Assembly: GCA_903895005.1 (NCBI GenBank)
Contig: CAITSH010000453.1
Coordinates: 1-20,720 of the forward strand
Length of the DNA: 20,720 nucleotides
Source: an uncultured Pseudomonadota bacterium
GTDB taxonomy: Bacteria > Pseudomonadota > Gammaproteobacteria > Burkholderiales > SG8-39
Direction of reading: 5' to 3'
Of this stretch, positions 7,928-16,047 are shown piece after piece (position 1 is the stretch's first letter; every line of letters starts with the position of its first letter). Under the pieces are notes generated by a model. The model saw only the letters and a list, made by a program, of their open reading frames with translations, had not been told where the DNA came from and made no database searches. Position numbers and translations under genes: made by a program.

Positions 7928-8258
7928 ACGCCGAATACCCTCATGATCCATTTGGACTATTTTTTATGACGGATAGGTGCAACATCCTAAAGCCGAGATC
8001 TTGGAATTCCCATCCGCCGGTTCCGCGAGCTTTTGCAATATCTATTTCGCGTCATCGCCGTCTAACGCCGCCGATTACGGACTCGTGATCTTGCGGAGGA
8101 CGCAAACGCGACGCCGCCTCCCATGGGCTAGTCCGTTCAGCGCACTGTTGTGCGAAGCACGAAAGCGAAGTGATGTAACAACTCCAAGCGATACTCGGAT
8201 TGTAGTTTGGTGGATCGGGGGGCCAGTCCGACCGTGCCTGATTTCTACGGGAGCTTAA
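7928..8258. other. Intergenic stretch before the first PEP-CTERM gene
   Basis: In these 331 bases I find no convincing gene. Frames that cross the region start at weak codons and show no recognisable protein. It contains a degenerate copy of the locus palindrome (7944-7959), a half-site TAGTCCGTTC (8129-8138), and a small hairpin GTGC-GAA-GCAC (8150-8160) just after AGCGCACTGTT (8139-8149). A good ribosome site GGGAG lies near 8250. I cannot place a promoter with confidence. Confidence 0.5.
7944..7959. promoter_or_regulatory. Degenerate copy of the locus palindrome
   Basis: The sequence is TGATCC-ATTT-GGACTA. It matches TAGTCC-ATTC-GGACTA at 13 of 16 positions, with the right arm intact. It lies 17 bases after the PilZ stop and about 300 bases before the first PEP-CTERM gene. 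Confidence 0.4.
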
Positions 8259-9008
8259 ATGAACACAACCAGCAAGCCTTGCGGCGAGCGGAACGGTTGC
8301 GGCGCGGTATTCTCTGGTTTCATAAAACAGAGCATCATCGCACTTTCGCTGTCTGCAAGCATGATATCGGCGGCCAACGCCGACGTCTGGGTGCGCGAGG
8401 CATCCCTGGGGGTGGGCCAAGCTTCCGGCTCGCTTACGCTGCCGGTGGGCTTAAACAACTATTGGGCAGGCTTCCAGAACATCGAAGTCTCTGCAACGAG
8501 CAACGGGGCTTCACCGACCAGCTTTGCCGCCTATTGCATCGATTCCCTGCACTTCTCGACAACCGCCTTCAACCCGAACTACACGCCGTCGACGACACAC
8601 AGCATCGCCAGCGTCTTCGCCACCCAGTACACCGACATCAAGAACCTCTTCAACAAATTCTATGCCGGCACCGTGAGCAATGCTGCCAATGCGGCGGCCT
8701 TTCAGCTGGCACTCTGGGAAATTGCGAACGACGACAAGAACCTGAATACCGGCATCGTCAAGGTCAACGGCTCCACCAACGCCGCGCTGGTCTCGGGTGC
8801 GGCGGCCTTGCTGGGCAACCTGAGCTACTCCGGCCCGGACATGTACAGCCTCACGCTGTATCAGGTTGACCGGGCTGCCGGCGGCGTCGGCCAGGACTAT
8901 GTCGTCGCAACACCTTCGGTAACGGCGGTGCCGGAACCTTCTACCCTCGCCATGTTGGGCGTGGGCCTGCTCGCACTTGGCAGTATCGCAAGGCGCCGCG
9001 TGTCCTGA
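8259..9008 (+). CDS. PEP-CTERM surface protein with a predicted thioester-type domain
   Basis: A 249-residue exported protein from ATG 8259, with GGGAG six bases upstream. A long signal peptide ends near SAANA|DV (about residue 41). The C-terminus has the PEP-CTERM sorting signal: VPEPSTLAMLGVGLLALGSI followed by ARRR (224-247), the exosortase recognition tripartite pattern. The mature domain carries AAYCID (Cys93) and AFQLALWEI (Gln149, Trp153). These match the YC and QxAxW motifs of thioester domains (TED/TQXA type), where the Cys and Gln side chains form an internal bond that can react covalently with a surface. This pairing is known mainly from Gram-positive adhesins. The family call as a PEP-CTERM protein is firm; the thioester is a motif-based inference. 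Confidence 0.9.
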   Translation: MNTTSKPCGERNGCGAVFSGFIKQSIIALSLSASMISAANADVWVREASLGVGQASGSLTLPVGLNNYWAGFQNIEVSATSNGASPTSFAAYCIDSLHFSTTAFNPNYTPSTTHSIASVFATQYTDIKNLFNKFYAGTVSNAANAAAFQLALWEIANDDKNLNTGIVKVNGSTNAALVSGAAALLGNLSYSGPDMYSLTLYQVDRAAGGVGQDYVVATPSVTAVPEPSTLAMLGVGLLALGSIARRRVS

Positions 9009-9027
9009 TAAATGCAGTTCATGCTTT

Positions 9028-9061
9028 AAAAGAGAACCCGCTTCGGCGGATTCTCTTTTTT
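9028..9061 (+). terminator. Intrinsic terminator after the first PEP-CTERM gene
   Basis: The stem AGAGAA (9031-9036) / TTCTCT (9051-9056) continues, after a C-A mismatch, into CCGC / GCGG around a TTCG tetraloop (9042-9045). A run of T follows to 9061, with matching A residues before the stem. It ends the transcript 20 bases after the stop codon and separates the gene from the next operon. Confidence 0.9.
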
Positions 9062-9147
9062 CAGGAACCGGCCGACGTGCCGTTCCAGCGGCGTATCGCA
9101 CAATGCTGCAATGCGACGCCTCTGAAAGCACCTACTTTTCGATCCAT

Positions 9148-9164
9148 ATAGTCCATTCGGACTA
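9148..9164. promoter_or_regulatory. Palindromic operator candidate upstream of the exopolysaccharide operon
   Basis: TAGTCC-ATTC-GGACTA (9149-9164) is a perfect 6-bp inverted repeat with a 4-base spacer. With the preceding A it forms a 17-base sequence found identically, on the opposite strand, at 16051-16067. It lies 124 bases before the start codon of the priming transferase and after the terminator, so it is well placed to control that operon. A LuxR-type regulator of the EpsA kind, associated with exosortase loci, is one candidate ligand; this is inference. Confidence 0.6.
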
Positions 9165-9287
9165 CGCAACGAAAACTGCTTTTTCGAATGCATATCGCAG
9201 TGACATACACATTTCGTCGCGGCGTTATTCCACTGTCACACACGCCGCCTAAGATGGGGGAAATCCCGCTCCATCCGGAACTCCACG

Positions 9288-10682
9288 ATGTTCGCCGCAG
9301 CAAACAACCAGCCACAGCTGTTACGGTCCCAGCTGACCTCCGCGTCGCTGCTTCGCATCACTCTCGACCCGGTGCTAATCATCGCGACGCTCTTCGCCGT
9401 GACGAGCATTCTCGGTGAAGACTTTCAGGGCCCGTACCTGATTCTCACCCTGCTGGTATTTTCACTCACATTTCCAGGCAGCCCGCCCGTCGCGACAAGC
9501 ACTGCCGCGCTGATACGGGAAGTGTTGGTCAGTTGGTCGGTAATCGCCGCCATCCTCGTTCTGCTTGGCTGGGCGACCCATACTCTTGCGCTGTTCCCGC
9601 TGCAGGTGATGGCAAGCTGGGGGATTGCGGTGCCGTTTGTCCTTTTCACAGCACACCGCCTCACCCCGGTTCTTCTGCCGCGCGTGATGGCCGTGGAGGG
9701 CATGCAGCGAACCGCCGTGATTGCCGGCGCAGGGGACATCGGAAGAAAGCTCGCAACGCAGTTCCGCCAGACACCATCGCTTGGCATCCGGATGGTCGGC
9801 TATTTTGACGACCGCGAACCCGCCCGGCTCGGAGACATGCAATCGGCGCCCCTGCTCGGGAAAATGAGCAGCCTTGCCGATTTCGCCCGGGAGAACCGGA
9901 TCGACCTCATCTACATCAGCCTGCCGATGGCGTCGCAGCCACGCATCCTCAAGCTGCTCGAGGGGCTGCGCGACACCACGGCATCGGTGTATTTCACGCC
10001 GGATATTTTCCTGTTCGACCTCATCCAGGCGCGTATGGACAGCATCGGCGATGTGCCCCTTGTGGCGGTTTGCGAAACGCCATTTTATGGCGTCAATGCG
10101 CTGGTCAAGCGCTTGTCGGATATCGTAATAGCAAGCCTCATCCTGATCATGATTTCGCCGGTACTGTTGGCGATTGCCGTGGCGGTAAAAATGGGCTCTC
10201 CGGGACCGGTGTTGTTCAAGCAACGCCGCTATGGTCTCGATGGACGTGAAATCATCGTCTACAAATTCCGCTCAATGACCGTGTGCGAGGACGGCGGAGA
10301 AATACGCCAGGCAACAAAGAACGACCAACGCGTCACCAAGCTCGGCGCGTTTTTGCGCAAGACTTCACTTGATGAGCTGCCCCAGTTCATCAACGTGCTG
10401 CAGGGACGCATGAGCGTCGTCGGCCCGCGGCCGCACGCGGTGGCGCATAACGAGCAATACCGGAAACTGAGTCGCGGCTACATGGTGCGGCACAAGGTCA
10501 AGCCCGGGATCACAGGATGGGCGCAGGTCAACGGGCTGCGCGGCGAGACCGACACGCTGGAAAAAATGCAGGGGCGCATCGAGCATGACCTCGCCTACCT
10601 GCGCAACTGGACGCTGCGATTTGACCTTGAAATCATCCTTAAAACCGTGCTGGTCGTGTTGCGCGATCGCAACGCCTACTAA
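9288..10682 (+). CDS. Priming polyprenyl-phosphate sugar-1-phosphate transferase (EpsE/WcaJ type)
   Basis: A 464-residue membrane enzyme that starts exopolysaccharide repeat units by moving a hexose-1-phosphate from a nucleotide sugar to undecaprenyl phosphate. ATG 9288 has only a weak GGAA upstream. Four N-terminal membrane segments (about 22-42, 48-63, 81-98, 104-121) precede a Rossmann-like CoA-binding domain (VIAGAGDIGRKLA, 144-156). A fifth hydrophobic segment (278-300) leads into the catalytic domain with FKQRRYGLDGREIIVYKFRS (310-329), the Asp-Glu pair in SLDELPQF (Asp361, Glu362) and SVVGPRPH (376-383). This is the full-length WcaJ/EPS_sugtrans architecture. It is the first gene of a five-gene operon. 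Whether glucose or galactose is transferred cannot be told. Confidence 0.93.
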   Translation: MFAAANNQPQLLRSQLTSASLLRITLDPVLIIATLFAVTSILGEDFQGPYLILTLLVFSLTFPGSPPVATSTAALIREVLVSWSVIAAILVLLGWATHTLALFPLQVMASWGIAVPFVLFTAHRLTPVLLPRVMAVEGMQRTAVIAGAGDIGRKLATQFRQTPSLGIRMVGYFDDREPARLGDMQSAPLLGKMSSLADFARENRIDLIYISLPMASQPRILKLLEGLRDTTASVYFTPDIFLFDLIQARMDSIGDVPLVAVCETPFYGVNALVKRLSDIVIASLILIMISPVLLAIAVAVKMGSPGPVLFKQRRYGLDGREIIVYKFRSMTVCEDGGEIRQATKNDQRVTKLGAFLRKTSLDELPQFINVLQGRMSVVGPRPHAVAHNEQYRKLSRGYMVRHKVKPGITGWAQVNGLRGETDTLEKMQGRIEHDLAYLRNWTLRFDLEIILKTVLVVLRDRNAY

Positions 10683-10705
10683 ATCCGAAGAATCGCTCCT
10701 CCACC

Positions 10706-12127
10706 ATGAACCTGTATCCCGTCATTCTTTCCGGCGGCAGCGGAACACGACTCTGGCCGATGTCGCGCCAGACCATGCCGAAGCAATTCCTGCCGCTTCT
10801 GCCCGGCGGAAGTCCTTTTCAGGCCACGCTCGCACGACTGTCGGGTATCGACCGTGTACGGCCACCGGTTGTGATTGCCAGTAACGACCATCGATTCCTT
10901 GCCGCCGAACAACTTCGTGCGGCCAACGTGACCCCGGCAGCGCTTGTACTTGAGCCCGTCGGTCGCAACACGGCCCCCGCTGCCGCGATCGCCGCGCTCC
11001 GACTTGTCGCGGAAGAACGCGATGCCCTGATGCTAGTGTTACCGGCCGATCACCATGTACCGGATGCGGACGCCTTTCATCGGCTCGTGGCCCGCGGTGC
11101 CGCGGTCGCCGAGGCCGGTCACCTTGTCACGTTTGGCGTGACACCGCGCTGGGCCGAAACAGGCTACGGCTACATTGAGCGGGGGGCCGCACTACCGGGC
11201 CTTGAAGGCTGTTATGACGTCGCCGAATTCATTGAAAAGCCGGAAATCGAAATAGCCAACCATTTCGTGGAGACAGGACGGCATTACTGGAACAGCGGAA
11301 TGTTTTTGTTCGGCGCCGCGCAATATCTCGCGGAACTGGAGGCCTTGCAACCGGCGCTGGTCGCCGCGTGTCGCAAGGCCCTGTCCGGCGCGACACGCGA
11401 TCAGGATTTCCTGCGACTCGAAACCGCAAGCTTTTCGAATTGCCCCTCCATCTCGATCGACTATGCGCTGATGGAACACACCGCACGTTCTGCAATGGTG
11501 CCCGCCGAGCTGGAGTGGTCCGATATCGGGTCATGGAACGCCTTGTGGGACGTGCATGCAAAAGATGACGACGGTAACGTGATCGTCGGCGATGTGCGCC
11601 TTGAGGATGTGCGTGATTGTTACGTCAACGCGGGAAAGCGCCTCGTCGTTGGCATCGGCCTCGAAAACCTCGTCATCGTCGAAACGCCGGACGCAATCCT
11701 CGTTTCATCGCAAGAGGGCGTACAGCGCGTGCGCCAGATTGTGGAGCAAATGCGCGCGGAAAACCGTCCAGAGTGCCTCGCGCACAGCACGGTGTTCCGG
11801 CCCTGGGGCAGTTACGAGGACATTGATGCGGGAACGCGCTTTCGTGTCAAACGCATCACGGTAAAGCCAGGCGCAAAACTTTCCCTCCAAATGCATCACC
11901 ACCGGGCTGAACACTGGGTCGTCGTGACGGGAACGGCGCGGATCACCCGTGGCGAGGAAGTTGTCCTGCTGTCTGAAAACCAGTCGACTTACATCCCCCT
12001 CGGTGTCACGCACCGTCTCGAAAATCCGGGGCGCATTCCGCTTCAAATGATCGAGGTGCAATCCGGCGCCTACCTCGAAGAAGACGATATCGTGCGCTTT
12101 GAAGACCTTTACAGCCGCGTGCCATGA
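10706..12127 (+). CDS. manC: Mannose-1-phosphate guanylyltransferase / mannose-6-phosphate isomerase
   Basis: A 473-residue bifunctional enzyme making GDP-mannose. The N-terminal nucleotidyltransferase domain has GGSGTRLWPMSR (10-21), EPVGRNTAPA (83-92), FIEKP (175-179) and WNSGMF (195-200). The C-terminal cupin isomerase domain has RPWGSYE (365-371) and the metal-binding stretch VKPGAKLSLQMHHHRAEHW (386-404). Length and domain order match AlgA/ManC/XanB type II enzymes. It follows the priming transferase by 23 bases and overlaps the next gene as ATGA. GDP-mannose would supply mannose, or derivatives such as fucose, to the polymer. Confidence 0.95.
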   Translation: MNLYPVILSGGSGTRLWPMSRQTMPKQFLPLLPGGSPFQATLARLSGIDRVRPPVVIASNDHRFLAAEQLRAANVTPAALVLEPVGRNTAPAAAIAALRLVAEERDALMLVLPADHHVPDADAFHRLVARGAAVAEAGHLVTFGVTPRWAETGYGYIERGAALPGLEGCYDVAEFIEKPEIEIANHFVETGRHYWNSGMFLFGAAQYLAELEALQPALVAACRKALSGATRDQDFLRLETASFSNCPSISIDYALMEHTARSAMVPAELEWSDIGSWNALWDVHAKDDDGNVIVGDVRLEDVRDCYVNAGKRLVVGIGLENLVIVETPDAILVSSQEGVQRVRQIVEQMRAENRPECLAHSTVFRPWGSYEDIDAGTRFRVKRITVKPGAKLSLQMHHHRAEHWVVVTGTARITRGEEVVLLSENQSTYIPLGVTHRLENPGRIPLQMIEVQSGAYLEEDDIVRFEDLYSRVP

Positions 12128-12513
12128 CCGTTCTTCCGCACCGCTTCACTTTGGAATACGCCATGCGCGTTTCATGCCTGCTCGTGGCACTGGCCATTGC
12201 GGTAAACCTGTTCTGGCTTGGCGCCAAACCGGTCGCGGTGAACCTGATCCCCGCCCCCTGGGACAAGCTTGCGCACTTTTCCGTCTTCTCGACGCTCACC
12301 GTGCTGGTGTGGATCGGGACAGCGGGACGCATGCCGATTGCGGCGATCGTCGCAGTCGTCTGCCTGGGCGCGCTCGACGAGTTGCACCAGGGAACGCTTC
12401 CTGGGCGCAGCGCCGACATGATGGATTTTATGACCGACCTTCTTGCCGGGACGCTGACAGGCAGCATCCTGTACATGCGCGCGCGAGCCCTTCATGCCGG
12501 CGATGATGCTTAG
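12124..12513 (+). CDS. VanZ-like small membrane protein
   Basis: A 129-residue protein with about four membrane segments. ATG 12124 overlaps the manC stop as ATGA. WDKLAHFSVFSTLTVLVWIG and LGALDELHQGTLPGRSADMMDF match the VanZ-family pattern of a conserved DKxxHF and a DExxQ/HQ..PGR..D stretch. VanZ-like proteins are common in exosortase and exopolysaccharide loci of Betaproteobacteria, but their biochemical role is unknown outside glycopeptide resistance. Its end overlaps the following lytic transglycosylase by 20 bases, which suggests translational coupling. No antibiotic-resistance role is implied. Confidence 0.85.
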   Translation: MTVLPHRFTLEYAMRVSCLLVALAIAVNLFWLGAKPVAVNLIPAPWDKLAHFSVFSTLTVLVWIGTAGRMPIAAIVAVVCLGALDELHQGTLPGRSADMMDFMTDLLAGTLTGSILYMRARALHAGDDA

Positions 12514-13102
12514 GCTTGTACTTTTGTGCGTATGCCTGGCAGGCTCCGCGGCCGTCTTCGCCGGTGACATTTACGCCTACGTTGCGCCGGACGGGAGCCC
12601 TCATTTCGCCGACGAACGGCGTGATGCACGGTACACCCTTTACCTCAGCGACCCGTCTTCTGCATTCCCCGCCGTCGACGCGCCCGTGCGGGCGCAACGC
12701 GGATCATCAGCAGCCTACGGGTCGTTCATCACAATCGCGGCGGCACGCGAGGGCGTTGACCCCGCTTTGCTGCACGCACTGATTTCGGTCGAGTCCGGCT
12801 ACAACCCGACCGCCCTTTCACCCAAGGGCGCCCAGGGACTGATGCAACTCATGCCGGCGACTGCAGGAAGGTTTGGGGTGAAGGACCGCACCGATCCGGA
12901 ACAAAACATCGCGGGCGGCACGCGCTACTTGCGAAGCCTGATTGACCGTTTCGGTCGGATCGACCTCGCCCTCGCCGCCTACAACGCCGGCGAGGAGGCC
13001 GTTGAGCGCCACAAACGCCGTATCCCCCCCTTCGCCGAGACGTTGGCCTACGTGCCGCGCGTGCTCGAGCGTTACCGAAAACTTCGAAAGGACGCACCAT
13101 GA
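12494..13102 (+). CDS. Periplasmic lytic transglycosylase with DUF4124-like N-terminus
   Basis: A 202-residue exported enzyme that cleaves peptidoglycan. The start is ATG 12494; ATG 12503 or 12506 would shorten it by three or four residues. A signal peptide ends near VFA|GD (residue 23). Residues 25-45 ([16 protein letters not shown]) resemble DUF4124. The SLT domain runs from about 78 to 190 with catalytic Glu100 in [10 protein letters not shown], then [19 protein letters not shown] and [13 protein letters not shown]. It overlaps galU as ATGA. It may open the cell wall for passage of the export machinery, a role inferred only from its place inside a polysaccharide precursor operon. Confidence 0.93.
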   Translation: MPAMMLRLVLLCVCLAGSAAVFAGDIYAYVAPDGSPHFADERRDARYTLYLSDPSSAFPAVDAPVRAQRGSSAAYGSFITIAAAREGVDPALLHALISVESGYNPTALSPKGAQGLMQLMPATAGRFGVKDRTDPEQNIAGGTRYLRSLIDRFGRIDLALAAYNAGEEAVERHKRRIPPFAETLAYVPRVLERYRKLRKDAP

Positions 13103-14016
13103 CCAGCAAGGATGAATCGAAGCGCGTTACCAAAGCCGTTTTCCCCGTGGCAGGACTAGGCAGCCGCTTTTTGCCTGCAACGAAGGCAAGCCCGAAGGAG
13201 ATGATGCCCATCGTCGACAAGCCGCTCATACAGTACGCGGTGGAAGAAGCCGTAGCCGCCGGGATGACCGAGATGATCTTCATCACAGGACGCAGCAAGC
13301 GCGCGATAGAAGACCATTTTGACCGGGCTTACGAGTTGGAAAAAGCGCTCGAATCAAGGGGCAATGACAAGCTTCTGGGCATGGTTCGCGACCTCGTTCC
13401 AGCGCGTGTCAACTGTATTTTCATCCGGCAACAGGATACGCTGGGGCTGGGGCACGCGGTCCAATGTGCGCGTTCAGTGGTTGGCGACGAACCTTTCGCC
13501 GTGCTGCTCGCCGATGACCTCATCGACGCGACGCGCCCGGTACTTTCCCAGATGGTGGATCAATACCAGTACTACCGGTGTTCGGTCATTGGCGTGCAGA
13601 ACGTCGCGCGCGAGGAAACCTCGCAATACGGTATCGTGAAATGCGGGGCAAAACTCGACAGTTCGCATCAGGTCACCGGCATCGTGGAGAAACCCAGCCC
13701 GGCCGACGCGCCCTCGACCCTTGGCGTGGTTGGACGCTACATACTTTCACCACGCATATTTTCACATCTTGACCGGGTGAAACCCGGGGCCGGTGGTGAA
13801 ATCCAGCTGACCGACGGCATTGCGTCATTGCTGCGCGAGGAACAAGTCCTCGCATACGAGTTTGAGGGTACACGTTACGACTGCGGCTCCAAGCTGGGTT
13901 ACCTCAAGGCAACGATTGCCTTCGGTCTCACCCATCCGGAGATAGGCAAGGATTTTGCGCAGTACCTCGCGGAACTTGGCGAGGTGCGCCCTCGCCCGAA
14001 ACTCGCGTCCGCCTGA
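13099..14016 (+). CDS. galU: UTP-glucose-1-phosphate uridylyltransferase
   Basis: A 305-residue enzyme making UDP-glucose. ATG 13099 follows GAAAGGA at good spacing and overlaps the previous stop as ATGA. The signature [20 protein letters not shown] (18-37) is complete. VEKPSP in the sugar site and [10 protein letters not shown] near the metal site are also present. Length is normal for the bacterial GalU family. It is the last gene of the five-gene operon and supplies UDP-glucose for the polymer and possibly for the priming transferase. Confidence 0.95.
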   Translation: MTSKDESKRVTKAVFPVAGLGSRFLPATKASPKEMMPIVDKPLIQYAVEEAVAAGMTEMIFITGRSKRAIEDHFDRAYELEKALESRGNDKLLGMVRDLVPARVNCIFIRQQDTLGLGHAVQCARSVVGDEPFAVLLADDLIDATRPVLSQMVDQYQYYRCSVIGVQNVAREETSQYGIVKCGAKLDSSHQVTGIVEKPSPADAPSTLGVVGRYILSPRIFSHLDRVKPGAGGEIQLTDGIASLLREEQVLAYEFEGTRYDCGSKLGYLKATIAFGLTHPEIGKDFAQYLAELGEVRPRPKLASA

Positions 14017-14179
14017 CTCACGACGTGAATTTTCTGCGGTGAACCTTCCGGTACAACAAGGGAAACAGGCGGCGGCCGGACAAAGACCGCCACCCTCCCC
14101 ACCCGGAATAGTCTGTCCAGCCCATACGGACGGTTAATTTCTTAACATTGATAAATTAGGCTGCGGCGAGTCCACTATT
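14017..14179. promoter_or_regulatory. Intergenic region before the second PEP-CTERM gene, with a degenerate palindrome
   Basis: CAGCCC-ATAC-GGACGG (14118-14133) matches the locus palindrome at 11 of 16 positions. It is followed at once by GTTAA-TTTC-TTAAC (14133-14146), a 5-bp inverted repeat, and an A+T-rich stretch (ATTGATAAATTAGG) where a -10 box could lie. GGCGG and CCGCC near 14070-14092 could form a hairpin after galU, but no T-run follows, so I do not call a terminator. Confidence 0.4.
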
Positions 14180-15016
14180 GTGTCCGCCAAAACCATCATG
14201 ATTCTCTCCCGCATTCATACGCTCTTTGCCCTCGCAATCCCGGCGCTACTTGGATCTGCAACGGCGATGGCAGAAACCACCTACATCAACCCGGTCGGTG
14301 GCGGCAACGGCAGCGAACGCTGCCTTATCGGCTCATTTTGCGCTGGCGCCGGAACCTACAGCGGTGCAATGTCCTTGATCTCCATTTTCGAAAAGGACCT
14401 TGGCAAGGGGCCGTTTGTGCGCGTCGATGATGCCGTGGACAAACTCTGGCAAAACCTGTCGAACCAGGGCGGCCAGTTGCTTGCAGTAAGCCGCTATGCC
14501 GGTGACACCAGCCGTATCGGCATTGATGACGGATCCGGGTTCCGTTCGCTGGCCGCCGCGGCGGGTAACGGCAAAGTGCAGGTCACGCACAACGCATCCT
14601 ATTTCGGTGACACACGGTCGTCGGATCTCGTTAGCACCTCAAGCCCGGCATGGACAACCATCCCGGTCGCCGCGGGCGTCCCCTTTGCTTTCGTTCTCGA
14701 TGACATCTCCATGGGCTACCGGATCAGTTCGGATCCTGCGCGCGCCGGCTACGCCAACAGCGGCAAATCCAGCCTTGATTACATGGTCACCTTTCAAGTG
14801 CCGGACTCGGTGCCGCATTACTTCATTGCCTGGGAGGACCGCGACCCGCGCTCTGCCAGCCTTGGGGACCGCGACTATAACGATTTTGTCGCCGAAATCA
14901 TCCTCTCCCAGCCGCTGGCGAACCTCACGGTTTCCGCGGTGCCCGAACCCTCTGCGCTGCTGCTCCTTTCGCTCGGATTGGGCGGTATCGTGCTGATGCG
15001 GCGCAAGAGCGCCTAA
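14180..15016 (+). CDS. PEP-CTERM surface protein with DUF4114-like segment
   Basis: A 278-residue exported protein. GTG 14180 has GCGAG about eleven bases upstream; ATG 14198 is the alternative and would give 272 residues. The signal peptide ends near TAMA|ET (residue 31). The C-terminus has VPEPSALLLLSLGLGGIVLM and RRKSA, a clear PEP-CTERM signal. Just before it, FIAWEDR and LGDRDYNDFVAEI match the DUF4114 hallmark of an Asp-rich ED...GDRDYND segment, probably calcium-binding. Two Cys (ERCLIGSFC) lie near the mature N-terminus. The protein should be processed by an exosortase and delivered to the envelope or matrix. Its ligand is not known. Confidence 0.88.
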   Translation: MSAKTIMILSRIHTLFALAIPALLGSATAMAETTYINPVGGGNGSERCLIGSFCAGAGTYSGAMSLISIFEKDLGKGPFVRVDDAVDKLWQNLSNQGGQLLAVSRYAGDTSRIGIDDGSGFRSLAAAAGNGKVQVTHNASYFGDTRSSDLVSTSSPAWTTIPVAAGVPFAFVLDDISMGYRISSDPARAGYANSGKSSLDYMVTFQVPDSVPHYFIAWEDRDPRSASLGDRDYNDFVAEIILSQPLANLTVSAVPEPSALLLLSLGLGGIVLMRRKSA

Positions 15017-15018
15017 GC

Positions 15019-15056
15019 CAGGCACGGTGACGTCACCGGCAGATCGAGACTGCCTG
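15019..15056 (+). other. Palindrome and stem downstream of the second PEP-CTERM gene
   Basis: CGGTGAC-GTCACCG (15025-15038) is a perfect 14-base palindrome. It lies inside an outer inverted repeat CAGGCA (15019-15024) / TGCCTG (15051-15056). No T-run follows, so this is not a normal intrinsic terminator. It may be a protein site or an RNA stem between the two genes. Confidence 0.4.
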
Positions 15057-15118
15057 ATACTGCGAAACGGCCTTCATTCAGCATCAGAACAATGCGCAGT
15101 AACTGACGGATCTTGAAT

Positions 15119-15928
15119 ATGAACATTCCGCTTTTGAACGAATTGGATTTCCGGGATTTGAACGTCAAGATGGCGAACGCTCCGGCTTTCCCGCATTTTT
15201 GTATCGATGACTTTCTCGAAGCGTCGTTTGCCGAAGAGGTACACGACGCCTTCCCAAGCTTCGCCGAAGCACTGACGCACGGACGCATGTTCAGCGCGGT
15301 GAACGAGAAGAGGAAGGTGCAAATCACCGACGCAAAATTTTTCCCCCCTGCGATCCACAAATTGCATGAATTGCTTTCGTCGCCAGAATTTGTTTCGGCG
15401 ATGTCGCAAATGTCCGGGATCCCAAACCTCCTCGCAGACCCGTCGCTCGACGGCGGGGGGATCCACGAGACGAATTCCGGCGGCCACCTTGATGTCCACG
15501 TGGACTTCAATTTCAACAGGGAACTGCAACTCCATCGCCGACTGAACATCCTGATCTATTTCAACAAGGACTGGCAAGAAAGCGATGGCGGATACCTTGA
15601 TCTGTGGAACAAGGACGTCACCAAGTGTGTCGGCCGGATTGCCCCGGCGTTCAACCGCGCGGCGGGCTTTGCTACGAGTTCGATCAGTTGGCACGGCGTG
15701 ACACCGATAACCTGTCCTCCGCAGCGGATGCGCAAGTCTTTCGCCGCGTATTACTACACAAAGGAAGCCCCCGCGGAGTGGGACGGCACCCACCACTCCA
15801 CGCTTTTCAAGGCCCGTCCGGACGAGTACTGGAAGGGTGGCGTCGCAATGCCGGCGGAACGCCTGGCGCGGAGCGCGAAAAAGTCTATCGATTCGATCAA
15901 ACGCAGCATGAGAACATTGCTCGAATAG
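15119..15928 (+). CDS. 2-oxoglutarate/Fe(II)-dependent oxygenase (prolyl-4-hydroxylase-like)
   Basis: A 269-residue cytoplasmic protein. I place the start at ATG 15119; a TTG at 15113 is in frame. The double-stranded beta-helix motifs are present: the HxD pair in GGHLDVHVDF (His127/Asp129, or His123/Asp125), the distal His192 in SISWHGVTPI, and Arg205 in RMRKSFAAYYYT, which would bind 2-oxoglutarate. The fold resembles the 2OG-FeII_Oxy_3 family. The substrate is unknown. Proteins of this kind often sit in glycan loci, where they may hydroxylate a sugar, a lipid or a protein. It follows the PEP-CTERM gene by about 100 bases and may be co-transcribed with it. No signal peptide is visible. Confidence 0.85.
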   Translation: MNIPLLNELDFRDLNVKMANAPAFPHFCIDDFLEASFAEEVHDAFPSFAEALTHGRMFSAVNEKRKVQITDAKFFPPAIHKLHELLSSPEFVSAMSQMSGIPNLLADPSLDGGGIHETNSGGHLDVHVDFNFNRELQLHRRLNILIYFNKDWQESDGGYLDLWNKDVTKCVGRIAPAFNRAAGFATSSISWHGVTPITCPPQRMRKSFAAYYYTKEAPAEWDGTHHSTLFKARPDEYWKGGVAMPAERLARSAKKSIDSIKRSMRTLLE

Positions 15929-16029
15929 ACCGCCTGCCTTTTTCTTAAACGCGTCGCCGAGGCGCGACAATCTAGCCGAACCCGGGAGGAATGCCGCCTC
16001 CCATCGCCCGGGAAATATTACATTTCTGC

Positions 16030-16047
16030 TGTGACAAATAAGTCACA
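16030..16047. promoter_or_regulatory. Palindromic activator-like site TGTGAC-N6-GTCACA
   Basis: TGTGAC (16030-16035), AAATAA, GTCACA (16042-16047) is a perfect inverted repeat. It resembles CRP/FNR-family sites (TGTGA-N6-TCACA), but the TGTGA to TCACA spacing is eight, not six. If TATAAA at 16069-16074 is a -10 box, the centre lies about 42 bases before the predicted start of transcription, the usual class II activator position. The identity of the protein is unknown. Confidence 0.5.

Noticed and set aside
7483..8088. Plus-strand open frame over the PilZ gene
   Set aside because: It overlaps the PilZ gene in another frame and has a low-complexity Arg/Pro-rich translation.
7928..8258. c-di-GMP (GEMM) riboswitch before the PEP-CTERM gene
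   Set aside because: Expected because of the PilZ neighbour, but the conserved GEMM sequence stretches are absent.
15074..15970. Long minus-strand open frame opposite the oxygenase gene
   Set aside because: It is the shadow of a gene with clear HxD, His and Arg motifs on the plus strand; its own translation is rich in Arg and His and shows no family.
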